A model generated the notes under the pieces. It did no database searches. It was not told the DNA's origin and saw only the letters and a list, made by a program, of their open reading frames with translations. Shown one piece after another: positions 50,980 to 62,385 of a stretch of 64,000 bases of DNA. The stretch lies in contig CM067576.1 of the NCBI GenBank assembly GCA_034336665.1, positions 11,151,385 through 11,215,384 on the forward strand, in the 5' to 3' direction. Source of the DNA: Luscinia megarhynchos. Taxonomy: Eukaryota > Chordata > Aves > Passeriformes > Turdidae. Position 1 is the stretch's first letter, and each line of letters starts with the position of its first letter. The translations under genes were made by a program, and so were the position numbers.

Positions 50980-52221
50980 GTAAGAGCCTTTGCCTCATCT
51001 CCCTGCGTGCTACTGAGGGGCTGCTTTCTGCCAGGGGTTTGACGTGGATGTGTATCCTTACACACCTGTGTGCTTGTGCGTGAGCAGCAAAGCACAAACA
51101 AACTTGAGCAAAAAGAAAGATTCTGCATGGAAACATTTCCAAAACCAACATCTGAAGGGAAATGTGATTTTGCTTTGAAGTGCAGGATGAGATTCAGGCA
51201 TTTGAGATAGTCAATTTGTTTTGATTAATCAAGTGTGACCCTGATTTCCACTAGGAGAAATGTTCCCAATGTTTCCTGTTTATTATCTATCCTGTCGAGT
51301 CCCACTTTGCAGGATGACAGATGGGATCAGAGCAGCAATGGCTGGAGCCACCGTGGTGAAGCACGTCATGGTGATGTGGTCAGCTGTCCATCAGCCCACC
51401 TGCCCCTGCCTGGGCTTCTGTCCTGGGCAAGGTGGCAAGTCCTGGTGGGATGCCACGTCACACCAATGAGAACAATCCAAGTGTCTTTATGACAGCATCC
51501 AGAGGGAAGTTCAGCCACTCTCATGACTTCAGTGGCACTAGATTCCCATCAAACCCCATGAACTCAATAGGGCCATCAATGGGCTTAAGTGCCTTGGTGG
51601 AACAAGGCCTTGAAAAGAGTCAGAAGAAGGGAAGAAGGAGGCAGAGCCAAAAGAGAAATACTGTTAGAAATGAGTCCAATAAATCAGCTGCGAGCTCTGT
51701 TGGGTCTGCCTTAGGATATTAAAATTTAGCTAGGCTGGATCCTAACCATGAAGGAAGGGAGAAAGGGAATTCTAAGAACCCCAGCCCCCAGCCCCATATT
51801 ACTGACTCTCTCTCTTAGTGCCCCTATGAGAAGCAGGGCTGGTTATTAAATGAAGGAATATCTCAGCATAAATATTTGGATCACATCTGGTGTTTCTGTA
51901 GGACTCACATCTCTGACAGATTTCTCTTTTTGCTGGTACTTGGTCAGGTGTAACCAGCTGTGGGCAGAGATGTGTCTCTGCTCAGCAGCTACATATGGTA
52001 CCACTGTCCTCTGGGAAATCCCTTGGCTCTCCAAATTCTTCTGCAATCCCTGTGAAGGGGCAGAGAAAAGCCTCCACTCTCCCTGTCCCTTCCCATGGGG
52101 TGGGGAGCTTCTGGGCTCACTCATTCCTCACCTGATTTCACCAGAAATAATCAGGCGAATTTTTTCTTTGGCAGCATTCACAGACTGGTGGCTGATCTGT
52201 GTGGTTCTTCCTATCTTGCAG
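50980..52221 (+). other. NRG2: Intron within cytoplasmic tail (1.2 kb)
   Basis: Unique sequence with no mobile element that I can identify. It ends 'ttcttcctatcttgcag'. Confidence 0.8.
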
Positions 52222-52349
52222 TATATTTCTAAGAATGTTTCTGCCACCGAGCACGTGATCCGAAGGGAAACAGAGACAACCTTTTCGGGAAGTCACTCCT
52301 GCTCCCCATCTCATCACTGCTCCACAGCCACTCCAACATCCAGCCAGAG
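52222..52349 (+). CDS. NRG2: NRG2 exon: conserved cytoplasmic segment
   Basis: A 128-nt exon with acceptor CAG (52219-52221) and the less typical donor GTGATG (52350). It begins in phase 0 and ends after two bases of an arginine codon. It encodes YISKNVSATEHVIRRETETT, FSGSHSCSPSHHCSTATP and TSSQ. The HVIRRETETTFSGSHSCSPSHHCSTATPTSS region is conserved across neuregulins. It is Ser/Thr-rich and begins the NRG1/NRG2-homologous part of the tail. Confidence 0.96.
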
Positions 52350-54753
52350 GTGATGTATACTATTTTCTCTGGACCTTTCTCCTGCTATTTGCTGTAGGAT
52401 GCTGTGGGATTCTAGGATTTTCCTTTCACCTCCCTTTCTGCTTTGACTTCATGTTTGGCTCTGGCATACAGGCCATGTCTACACTGCAGGACTTTGCAGG
52501 CACAGCTGGTTAGTGAGAGGTGTGAAAAAGCATTCTTGACCTGCAGGGAGGTGCCAGCAGGATCCTGCAGCACTGACACAGCTGGAAAACAGGAGGAAAT
52601 GAACCTGTGCTTCCATGCTTTGCACAGACCCAGATGGGAGGATGTTTGTAGGAAAGGTTTTGTTTGCAGCCACAGTGGACATCTGAAATACTTCATTAAG
52701 CACACACAGGTTGTGTGTTTCATATTTAGAATGTATTTGCCTTGTGGGACACAAGGTACATAAAATATCCCCAAATGTTTTAATTGGTTCCTCAGAGTCA
52801 AGGTCTGACTTGGAAGTCACTCACAGGTTTTGATCAGAAGGAAAATGTTCCTGTGAAATTTATCAACCTCAGCCTCAGGTGGTGGCTCCTCTTTCACTGG
52901 AAGCCATTCTAAAGCTTTTTGGAAAACTTGATCTAGCAGGAAAGTACCAATAATGCTTTGTGACAAAGGATGAGACACACTTTCTGTTTCCATTTCAAAA
53001 TAACCATTGGGGGAAGAACACCATGGCTTGGAACCTGAATCTTCTCAAGGTTTTTGAGAACATTTAAATTGCAGATGGACCTCCCTATTTTTATGATGTC
53101 CAGAAAAGTCTTTCAAATGCTCTAAAGAAAGTTTTGAGTTTGAGTTCCAGTTCCTCCTCTTAGGCAGCTCCTGTGCTTCTTCCAGTGACAGGGGTTTTCC
53201 TTGGAAATCACTTGTCTTTGATACGTGACTTCCTTATGTCTTTCATTAGCCTGATGGAGTGGTCTCCATTCATCCAGGAATGCAGCTGGTTTTCAGCTGA
53301 AGCTCACAGATGGCTCCAGGCAGGTTTCCTTAGTGTCCAGGCATTCCTCAGGGTTGAGCAAGTACTCTCAGTTACAATGGGCAAGATCAACTTCAGATGT
53401 TGAAATTGGATTTTCAGGTGAATTCCTCCCCAGATTCCTCTGGCTATACCTCCAGCAAGTAGAGAGGGAGCCAGGAATGACTTGTTGGGCTGGGAATGAC
53501 TACTTTTTCTAGGGAAATCCCACTCCTCATGAGCTAGAGGATACATTTGCCAGGTTTTTTTGCATTCATACTCTTCAGCCCAGCTCTGGCTAGGTGTGTG
53601 CAAGCTTGAGCCACGTGCACAGCAGCTCCTGTGCCTGCAGAGCTGCACCTTGCTGGCCTTCCATGCTCACTTCAAAGGCCTGGGCCAACCCTGGGCACCT
53701 TCTGAAGACACAAAGATGTGTCTGGAGGGCAGCATTAGCTCATGACAGCTGTAGGGAGGAACCTACCTTAGGTGGCCTCTGGTCCTGGCTACCTGCCACC
53801 TCATTTCCCTGAGTCAAGTGCAGTAAGCAGGTGCTTCTTGAAGTCATGCCAGAGGCAAACTACTGGCATAATCAGGCTCCATTTTACTCCATCAGCGCCT
53901 CTAATGAGGACGCTGTTTGAAGTTATAAATGAGCATGTGCCTGGAGCCATCAATAATTAACAAGTTCTTGGAAATCTTAATGAGGGTTGCTCTCCTCTGT
54001 AAGCTCCCACCCAAAATCCTCCACCCACACAGCTCCATCTGGTGCAGCCTGGGAGTTCAGAGGGGTTGCTCTCATGCATTTCTGCAATGGTGGGGGTCAG
54101 TGTGGTGGCTGTGGCACTGGTGGGATCCCAGTGTGCAGGTGGGCCTGTGCATCCCTGGTGAGTCCTTGTGGGATGTCCTCCTTGCACCAAGACTGGGGCT
54201 GGTGGGGCTCCAGCTGCTCAGCACGTGGTCTTTGTCTAGCACCTTGAAAGGGCTTTGCTGCCAAAATCTTTGGTAGACTTCACTCTGCTAATTTTGAGTG
54301 GCTTCTCCTGGCTCCTCTCTGGTAGTGATTCCATAGGGGCTGTCACTTGGCAGCGCAGGTGACACATTTGAAGGAACTTGGCTGACTTGCCTTGGCATAG
54401 CCAATGTGTCGTTCCACACCCAGAACACTTTGCAAGCACAAAGCAGAATTGCCCTGGCCTCCCTCCAGAGGCCGTCCCATCCTGCTCCCAGCCATTTATT
54501 CCACGGTGGGATAAACACCTGCTATTGCACTGGTTTGCTTTCTTTGTCCTCTAATGGCATCTCCAAGAAGAAGCCAAAGAAAGGCAAATCAAAGAATTGG
54601 GAATCTGAACATCCTTGGTGTATCTGAATGAGGGAGGGAGAGGAGGAGGGCACCAGTGCAGAGTGCAGGGCCCAGCGCGAGCAGTGCCGTGTCCTTGGAG
54701 AAGAGCTGGGCGGGGATTCCTTGCTCACTGTCCACATGGGCTTTGCTCCACAG
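52350..54753 (+). other. NRG2: Intron within cytoplasmic tail (2.4 kb)
   Basis: Unique sequence from GTGATG to 'ctttgctccacag'. No confident repeat landmarks or additional exon. Confidence 0.75.
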
Positions 54754-54978
54754 ACACGAAAGCCACACCTGGAGCTTGGAGCGAACAGAGAGCCTGACTT
54801 CAGACTCCCAGTCTGGGATAATGCTGTCCTCGGTGGGAACCAGTAAATGCAACAGCCCCGCGTGCGTGGAGGCGCGGGCTCGCCGCGGGGCCACCTTCTG
54901 CATCGAGGAGCAGCGCAGGCCCACGACGCAGTACCGCGACTCGGTGGACTCCCTGCGGGACTCGCCCCACAGCGAGAG
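54754..54978 (+). CDS. NRG2: NRG2 exon: cytoplasmic tail
   Basis: A 225-nt exon with acceptor CAG (54751-54753) and donor GTCAGA (54979). One base completes arginine, 74 codons follow, then two bases of an arginine codon. It encodes HESHTWSLERTESLTSDSQS, GIMLSSVGTSKCNSPACVEA and RARRGATFCIEEQRRPTTQY, then RDSVDSLRDSPHSE. The WSLERxESLTSDSQSGIMLSSVGTSKCNSPACVEARARR core matches NRG1/NRG2 tails. The following EEQRRPTTQYRDSVDSLRDSPHSER differs somewhat from the mammalian sequence I recall. The second half is CpG-rich compared with the introns. Confidence 0.96.
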
Positions 54979-56352
54979 GTCAGACCCTGCTCTTGGTGCC
55001 ACCACAAGCCATGCCTCTGTGCCAAGCCCAAAAATGTTTGCCTTTGCCAGCCCCAGAGCAGCGGTGCCGTGATGGAACTGGGGAAACTCCAGCCCTGGTC
55101 CTGCCAGAGGGAGCCAATTCCCCCAGGAGGACACTCTGGTCAGGGCAGCAGCCAGCTCTGCACCCTGGTGGCAATGTAGGCTTGGGGCACAGGGATGACA
55201 GGAGCAGAATGTGCCTGGCTGCAGTCAGCAAGGGGTAGAGAAGACTGTCTGGGAGAACACTCTGGGCAGTTTGGTGGGCTGCCAAGCAGGGTGTGACCTT
55301 CAGGTGCTTGGGGGAAAGGTGTCTGTGCTCAGCACAGTCCTGGATGGCCAGGTGAGAGGGTGCTGCATGTGGACAGGGACAGGACTCGGTAGGACCCAGC
55401 CTTCGAGGAGCACAACTGCAGAGCTGAGACACCAGCAGCAGCACTAACAGCTGTCCTCTTCACAGTCTGGTTCCTCATGGAGCAGAGGCACATCTCCACC
55501 CTTGCTCTAGCCATTTGCAGGTAGCCCTGGGTGACTCTTGGTGGCCACATGGCCCCTCTTGGGCAGTTACCCTTCAAGGCAGTGGAACTTGTCCATGGAG
55601 CAGAGCAGCATCTCCTGCTCTCTTTCCTGTCCCTGGTGCATTCAGGTAGACTGACCCAGCTCATATGGAGATCTCATACATCACAAAACACAAGGGTAAA
55701 AAGGTCCTGGACAAGTGAGAGAGCCTGGGCAAGTGGGATTGGGTGGCAACACCACTGGGAATATCAAGAGTAAATAAGATCTGCTCCTTAGAAAGAGGTG
55801 GTGCTGAAGGAAGGGCTGTTTGGAGAGGGGCTAGGCCAGACCTGAGTGACCACACTGATCTTGTCACTAGAGTAGATGAAAGGGGTAGATGGTTTTTCGA
55901 GACACAAAATTTGCACTAAGTCAGAGAAAGCAATGCCCAGGGTTTCCCCATCTGCGGCCTGAGCAGGGAGAGGGAATTCCAGGGACCTTCCTCCGAGACA
56001 AGCCTGGCAGCTCTGGAGGGAACAGAAAGCAGCTGTCAGGCAGATGAGAGGCAGTGAAGCCGTGACTCAGCCTGCTGGGAGATGCTGCAGGGCTGGCAGC
56101 AATGCAGAGCAGGAACTGTGCACCAAGTTCCTTGGGAGAAGCAGTTTAGGGGATGCTCAGTACATGCTGCCCATTGAAGCCAGCAGCTCATCCTCCCTTG
56201 GCACAGCAGGGCAAGGTCCCTCCACCTGATTCCTCAGGAGATCCTCCATGAACAGGTTCACTGGAGGCCTCCTGGGTCCCTGGGTCGGGTGTTCAGCAAA
56301 GCTGGTGGTTTTCGGGGTCGCTCGGTGTCCAAGCAGAGCTGTTCTTTTCCAG
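54979..56352 (+). other. NRG2: Last NRG2 intron (1.4 kb)
   Basis: From GTCAGA to 'gagctgttcttttccag'. Unique sequence. No other gene or confident mobile element seen. Confidence 0.8.
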
Positions 56353-57007
56353 GTACGTGTCGGCCCTGACCACACCAGCACGCCTGTCGCCCGTTGACTT
56401 CCACTACTCGATGACCACGCAGGTGCCCACCTTCGAGATCACCTCCCCGAACTCGGCGCACGCCGTGTCCCTGCCGCCGGCGGCCCCCATCAGCTTCCGC
56501 GTGGAGGAGCAGCAGCCCCTCCTGCGGCGCTACCAGCTCCCCTTCCAGGACACGCAGAGGTACGACAGCTACTACCAAAGGAAGACCTACCTAAACGACA
56601 GCATGGGGAGCCTGCCCTCCAGCCCCTTCCGCATCACAGAGGACGACGAGTACGAGACGACGCAGGAGTACGTCACAGCGCTAGAGCAGCCAAAGAAAAC
56701 AGCCAGCAGCAACAGGCGGTGGAAAAAATCCAAACTGAACGGGCACATCCCGCACAGAGCCAGAGCCGTCCGGGACTCCTTCTCCTTGAGCAGCGCCTCT
56801 TACAGCGAGTCTGACGAGGAGCTGGTGGCCGAGAGCACCCCGTTCCTAAGCACTCAGAACAATGAGGCGGCGCACGCCGAGTCGCCGCCGCCGCACCGGC
56901 CGGGCGACGGCCGGACTCACTACTCGTGCCGCGGGCACGGCGCGCACGATGGCGGCCGCGGCAGCCTGGCGCACGTGGCGCCCAAAGTGGACCCCGACCC
57001 TCTCTAG
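56353..57007 (+). CDS. NRG2: NRG2 terminal coding exon (C-terminal tail, stop)
   Basis: Starts after 'tcttttccag'. One base completes arginine, then 217 codons and a TAG stop at 57005-57007. It begins YVSALTTPARLSPVDFHYSM and TTQVPTFEITSPNSAHAVSL, both typical NRG2. Next come PPAAPISFRVEEQQPLLRRY, a Tyr-rich QRYDSYYQRKTYLNDS, the acidic TEDDEYETTQEY, a basic RRWKKSKLNG, a Ser-rich/acidic SFSLSSASYSESDEELVAES and TPFL, and it ends HVAPKVDPDPL. Human NRG2, as I recall it, has long Pro-Gly and Ala-rich runs in this region that are absent here. The last 150 bp is strongly CpG-rich. Confidence 0.96.
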
Positions 57008-57110
57008 GCGCCTCCCGCGCCGTCACCCGCACCGAGCAGACCCAGGCGAGGCGGGAAAACCACGCCGGAGCTAAACGAAACGGAAAAAAAAAAAAACCGA
57101 AGGAAAAAAA

Positions 57111-57340
57111 AATAAATATTTTTATTTTATATAAAAGAGGGGGAAAAAAAAAACCAAACAAAAAAATATAACGAATAAAAAATGTTTTATTTTCATTTTA
57201 GCGAAGTTGTCTTATGATAGCTAACGACAATGACTTTTTTATAGGGAATCTCTATTTATATGTAATGTCTTGATTTACAGCTTCCGAGAAAAAAAAAAGT
57301 TAAAAAAAAAGAAGAAGAAGAAAAGAAAACAAACAATAAA
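57111..57340 (+). promoter_or_regulatory. NRG2: Proximal poly(A) signal cluster
   Basis: AATAAA occurs at 57111-57116, 57174-57179 and 57335-57340 within A-rich sequence close to the stop codon. These could give short 3' UTRs. The A-runs would also cause internal oligo-dT priming, so cDNA ends here would need care. Confidence 0.45.
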
Positions 57341-57924
57341 GTTAAAAAAAAAAAGTGGGCCAATTTTGACTACTTAAAAATAGAAAACAAAACTATCGTG
57401 GTGCCTTTTGCTGTATGCTAGTGCTGGGATTCATGCCGAGGATTCTGTTTCAGTAGCATTTTTAAAGTCATAGATTTTTGTTTGGGAGAAAACCTGTCAC
57501 AAGGGCGCTCTTCTGTTGGAAGAAATCAGCCTTGCCACTTTGTCCCGTACCCTGCTGTTAATGATCTTATTCTTTAAAGTATTGTTTAAACACACATTAA
57601 GGACATGAGTGGGAGCATTTCCATTATCATGTCTAACGAGGATCTGTCTTGCCCTGTAAACTACTTGTATTTTCGCTTAAATCAGGAGAAAAAGAAACCC
57701 AACAGCACTGTGCTGAAATGCAGAAATAACGTTTCTTTTGCCACACAGGTAGGAAGAGAAAATGAAATCACGCAGCAGCAGCAGCAGCCCGTACAATATA
57801 GCTCTCAACCTTTGGCCATCTCACCGGTGGGTCTGGAGTGGGGGTGGCACAGGTTTGTAGTGGAGCCAGGCAGACACCCCTGTCACCAGGGTGGGCCACA
57901 CGTGTCACGTACCCTTGAATCCGG

Positions 57925-58235
57925 GTGGCCGAGCCCGCCCTGGCCTGGCCCTGCGCGGAGGCTCCGGCCGGCCGCGGTGCCCGTGGCCACATGGCCGCCC
58001 CGCCGCCGTGCCCGGCCCGTGGCGTGCCCGGCCCGTGGCGCTGGCCACGGCGCTGCGGGGCTGCTGCGGCTGTGGTGTCCTGCGAGGCACCCGCGGCCGG
58101 GCTGCTCGGGACGCCCACGGCGCTCCCACGGCGCGCCCTGGACGCGGAGCCGGGCCGTGTGCCGGCTGGGCCTGCACCCTGCCGTGGGCGGGCAGGGCCG
58201 GCCCCGCCAGCGGATTCTCCCGTACGGCCGTGCCA
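57925..58235 (+). other. CpG-rich block inside the 3' UTR
   Basis: A roughly 310-bp stretch dominated by G and C with dense CpG and short internal repeats of 'cccggcccgtggcg'. It contrasts sharply with AT-rich UTR on both sides. Open frames occur in nearly all six readings (for example 57605-58279, 224 codons) because stop codons are rare in such sequence. No protein family is recognised in any of them. Confidence 0.8.
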
Positions 58236-58563
58236 CCATTGTAAAGACAGTTGTCACCGTCACGTCCTGCCATCGATGAGGGCGTCAGCGTCCCCAGACT
58301 CAGAGCAGCTCTGGCCATCGGCTCTGTGGCGCAAAGAGACAGTCCTGCGTGTCCAGGCGGCAGAGCATCCCCCGTGGAAGTGCCCCCTCTCCTCAGTTCT
58401 CTGCAGCAAACCTGTTTACATTGTAGCCTGACTTTTTTCTTTTTATATTTTTACTTCTGCATGTCCTTTGCATTTCAGATACTGTAGATTGGATGCATGG
58501 TGAAGCTGTGACTGAGAAGATAATACAACAATTGACAGTGTATTATTTCATTTAACTTTTAGC

Positions 58564-58722
58564 AATAAAGTAACTAAACCCTCTATTCCTCACCCATGAT
58601 GGGGTCAGATAGAAAACTCTGCTAATTTGTCATAAGATGATTGTCAAAGTTTGCTCTGGATTGTCTGAATGTCAGAACTCTTGACTGTTTAACACTTGAA
58701 CATTTTTTATATTATAAATAAA
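58564..58722 (+). promoter_or_regulatory. NRG2: Distal poly(A) signals of NRG2
   Basis: AATAAA at 58564-58569 (AGCAATAAAG) and 58717-58722 (ATAAATAAAATAAG), in AT-rich sequence at the end of the unique 3' UTR. The second is followed by 'ctgtgggctgcattaatctc' as a possible downstream element. Confidence 0.6.
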
Positions 58723-58800
58723 ATAAGAAATAACAATCTGTGGGCTGCATTAATCTCAGGCCCTTTTTGGGGCAAATGGGGAGCTGTGACAGGCACCATA

Positions 58801-59215
58801 CACAGAATCACAAACTAGTTGAGGTTGGAAGAGACTTCTTCCACATTTCCTGCTCCACCAGCTCTCCCAGAGTTAGCTGCCCAGGCCTGTGCCCAGTCAG
58901 GGTTTGAGTATCTTCAGGGATGGCAGTGCCACAACTTCTTTGGGTAACCTCTGCCAGTGTTTGGTCCCCCTCAAAGCAAAAATTTGTCTTCTTGTATTGA
59001 CTGGATTTACTAATTTTTAATTTGGGCCCTTTGCCTCATTTACTATTTTAGGCCCACTGCCTCGTGTCCTGAACACTGCTGAGAAGAGTCCAGCTCCCTC
59101 TTTTTCACTGCATCCACTGGTTATTTATGCTCATGGATAAGGCCCCCCTGAGCCTTCTCCTCTCCAGGCTGGACAGTTCCAGCTCCCTCATCCTTCCCTC
59201 ATATGAGAGATGCTC
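58801..59215 (-). mobile_element. CR1 LINE fragment
   Basis: On the plus strand it begins 'acagaatcacaaactagttg' and 'aggttggaagagacttct'. It later shows 'gtatcttcagggatggcagt', 'cctcgtgtcctgaacactgc', 'ccctgagccttctcctctcc' and 'aggctggacagttccagctc'. These are reverse-complement CR1 3' end and reverse-transcriptase landmarks. About 415 bp, diverged, no intact ORF. Confidence 0.9.
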
Positions 59216-59779
59216 TGGTTCAGTAAATATCTTTATGCCCATAAAGACCCATAGGTGGGTGTTTTTCTACCTGGCATGGACATTTCCCTGCAGGGCTCAG
59301 GAGTGGAGGCTCACTGAGGTGAGTGAATGCTATCCCACACATCTCTGGGGGATTCCATTCCTCCTCCAACTGCAGATCAGGAGATTTCCCTTCACTTGAA
59401 CCACAGAAGTTTCCAGTTGTGCCAAGAGAGGGTCAGGGTGTTTGGCATGTGCTATGAGCTGGCACCTATTTCAGTGACTTCTGGAGAGTGGAGATGCTTT
59501 GGATCCAGCCCTGCCAGCGCTGCCATGCAGCACTGACCCACCCACAAAACAGGTCCCTCATTCAGCTCCTCCACAGGAAATCTATCCCCAGGCAGGGCTC
59601 ACTGACAGTGTGGTGTGGTCACAGGAGCACAGCCCCTGAGGTGACACCCACAGCTCCATCCAGCTCAGAACTCACTCCCCTGTTCCTGCTCAGTGACATG
59701 AACAGGTATCCAAAAGTCCCAGCTGAACTCACTTTAAGGAGAGGGATCTGTTACAGTGAGTCGACCCTATTGAAGTGGA

Positions 59780-59858
59780 TAGGTTGGAACTAACTGAGCT
59801 GGTTGGAACTAGATTATTTTTAATGTCCCTTCCATCCCAAATCATTCTATGATTCTAT
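59780..59858 (+). mobile_element. CR1 LINE 3' tail
   Basis: Short tail 'ggttggaactagattatttt', 'taatgtcccttccatcccaa' and 'atcattctatgattctatga'. It ends in the intact ATTCTATG octamer repeats diagnostic of CR1 3' termini. Orientation is plus; the left boundary is uncertain. Confidence 0.9.
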
Positions 59859-62385
59859 GAATGCCCAGGGCTGTGAGAGAACTCCCCAGCCCTCACAATG
59901 CTGCCTGTGCTGGAGGCCAGGCTGAGCACACCCACAGCCTGGGCTTCTTCTGCTCCAATCCCCCCAGGATGCCCATGGCCTGGGAGCTGGGTCACAGGCC
60001 ACCCCAAATATTCATTGCATGTCCTCCAGACAGACCAGAGGGCTCAGCACTCCACCCCCTGGATGAAGCCATCTCAACACTGATTTCCCAGAAGGTTAAA
60101 AGCTGAAGGATCCTGCCCTCCTGCCATGGGACCTAATGTGCAAAGGAGGTGTTAGGCAAGTAAACCTGGGGATAAAAGTAGGGTCGAGTCCTGATTTGGG
60201 TGACATTTGCCTTTGGACACATCAAGCCCCACTGTGTGCAGCCCCAACTTTTGCTGGGTGAAGTGCAGGTCTCCTCTCTCCTGTTCCTCTTGGGACATGC
60301 CCCAGCTCCCCATGGCCTTTGATCCATCTCAGCTCCTCCAGTGGCTCCCAGAGCAAGGTGAGATGGACAGGAATGGGCAGAGAACACCTGACTCCCTTCA
60401 CCAAGGCTGATCCTTGGGGAAACCAGACATGGAAGAGAGAGATTGGGTGCCTCTTGCTTCCCAAAGCACCTCCATCACCCAGCCTGGCTCTCCTGGGGAT
60501 CTGTGAGCTCCACTCGTGGACAAGTCCCCCCAAGGCTGGCACAGCAGCATCTGCATTACAAGAAGCTCTGGGGTCTCCCTGGCATGCAGAACAGCCATGT
60601 GGCCACACCTCAGGGTGTGCTCAGTGCCGCTGATCCCCACCAGGAATCTCTCTGGGTCCCTTGGAGAGGAGCTGTGGGTTTGCCCTGCACAGGGGGACAT
60701 TTCCCTGCTCCATGCTTTGCAGGCATCTGTGATGTTCTGCATCTGCTGAGACACCACTAGCTCTGAGCCATGGCAGCCTCAGGATAGTTTGTGATGATTT
60801 TTTTGAGGCCCTTGATTCCCATAATTGTGTTCTATATTTAGAGGCAGTTACGCTACTTCAATTTTCTTTCCAATTGCCTCTGAAGGAAGCCTGTATCTTT
60901 CTTTTTTCCCTGGCTGGTTTATTTTTAGACTCCTCATTTCCAGCCGTGTGTGTTCCTAGGGTTTTGCCGTAAATATTTTACAGCAATTTTCACAGGTGGG
61001 GGAGCCACCAAAGCCTCCTGACAGCTCTACTCTGCATGTTTGGTGCCTTTAATGCCCTTCCCAGAGGGGAAGGAGTTGCTCTGCTGTCACAGATTGGTGA
61101 CACAAGCTGCAGAGGAGTGTTGGATGCTGGCTTTGGGGTCACAAAGTCTCCCCCACAAAGAAGTCCCTCTAAAAGGAATGTGGTTGTGTCCAGGACAAGT
61201 GGCCTGGCAGGGAGGTCAGGTGGAACCAGCACTGCCAGGTGAGGTTGTGTGAGACCTGAATCAGTGTGGTGCCTGCTGGAGGGGCTGGGGATGTGCAGAA
61301 CTCCAGGGGGAGAAAAGGATGGGGCTGCCTAACTCCTCTGAGACGCTGCTCTTCTGTCTTAGTGGTGGATGGCTGAGTCCTTGACCTCCAGGGAGGGAGA
61401 AAAGGGATGAAAAAACATTTTCTTCTAAGTCACAAGCTGAGGCTGTGGACTGGTCAAACAAGGCGTTTTTGGCTCTGCCCTCATGTAGGTAAGATGCTCT
61501 CAACACATTTTCACGTGCCTGTGCACCTAGATCAGGACTTGTGCACCTGGATCAGGACTTGTGCACGAGGCAAACTGCAGGTACTCAGTAAGAGCAAGTT
61601 CAATGCTCTGAGCTGTCTTGCCAAGTGTTGTCTGACATTGGCTGCCACCTCTTCCCACATTCATTGGGAGTTCGGTCTCACAGCTCTGAGTCTCTTTCCT
61701 GCTGCCGAGAGGAGACTTTGCAAGATCTTGCTTTCCTCTGCAAGTTATCCCCAGCTGAGGATGGCAAACTGGCACCTTCAGCCAGGGGGCTGAGCTGCTC
61801 TTGGTGCCAGCTCAAACACTGGAGATGCCACTGCCCACTGGAAGGGATGCTCAGAAAGGGAAGACTGAGGTGCAAAATATTACCTGAGATTTTGGAGACA
61901 AGGCCCAGCTTTCCCCTGGACTTCCACTGTGAGAGTCTCAGCACCAGACACTTCATGTGACATCTTAGAGGTGTTGGTGCAATGAATGTCTGCACAACAC
62001 CTGACATGAAAACGATGATGCCTTGGAGAAACAGCCACAGACTCCTCTGGGAACTGCTGTGAGAGCATCTCCAGTCACTGATGCAGGGCTTGGTACCTTT
62101 CTGCTCCCTTGAATCTCTAGGCTGAATGTGGACAGACATCTGGGATGCACCAGACGGAGGGAAGAGTTACTTGATTGTGTCCCCAAAGCAGCCCATCTAT
62201 CCACACCTGCTCCAGAGCCACCCAAGAGGATGGCTGGGCTGGTACCCACTTGTGGAAAGGAATTGATGTTTTTGGTGCTGTTTGTCCATAGGATCCTGGC
62301 TTTTCTGCATCAGCCTGGCCTTCTGGTGCTGTGAAATCCAGGATCAATCCAGCACATGGTGGAACGATGCTTCAAACCAATTCTC

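Larger units (their letters stand above)
2084..58745 (+). other. NRG2: NRG2 locus (neuregulin-2), 5' end outside window
   Basis: Extent of the gene visible here, from the first Ig exon to the most distal poly(A) signal. In order, the exons encode an Ig-like domain, an EGF-like domain, a juxtamembrane stalk, one transmembrane helix and a long cytoplasmic tail, which is the neuregulin architecture. The EGF core, the helix and the first tail exons read as neuregulin-2 rather than NRG1, from segments such as SYCVNGGVCYYIEGINQLSC and the motif HLGFELKE. The gene family encodes ligands of ErbB3 and ErbB4 that are cleaved at the cell surface. The N-terminal exon(s), translation start and promoter are upstream of position 1. 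All internal exon phases are mutually compatible. Confidence 0.97.
57008..58745 (+). other. NRG2: NRG2 3' UTR
   Basis: About 1.74 kb from the stop to just past the most distal AATAAA (58717-58722). The first 350 bp is extremely A-rich (57082-57160, 57290-57352) with three AATAAA motifs. The middle is ordinary UTR sequence including a CAG run at 57774-57789. A GC/CpG-rich block occupies about 57925-58235, and the last 350 bp is AT-rich. A CR1 copy begins about 55 bp beyond, outside the transcript as drawn. The end is inferred from poly(A) signals only. Confidence 0.75.
58746..62385. other. NRG2-PSD2 intergenic region
   Basis: About 3.6 kb between the inferred 3' ends of two convergent genes. 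It holds CR1 fragments at 58801-59215 and 59780-59858. The rest is unique, without open frames that resemble known proteins and without an evident promoter or RNA gene. Confidence 0.65.

Noticed and set aside
57605..58279. 224-codon open frame within the NRG2 3' UTR
   Set aside because: The second half is Arg/Pro/Gly/Ala-rich purely because of the CpG-rich block. The first half has no recognisable domain. Reported only as a composition anomaly.
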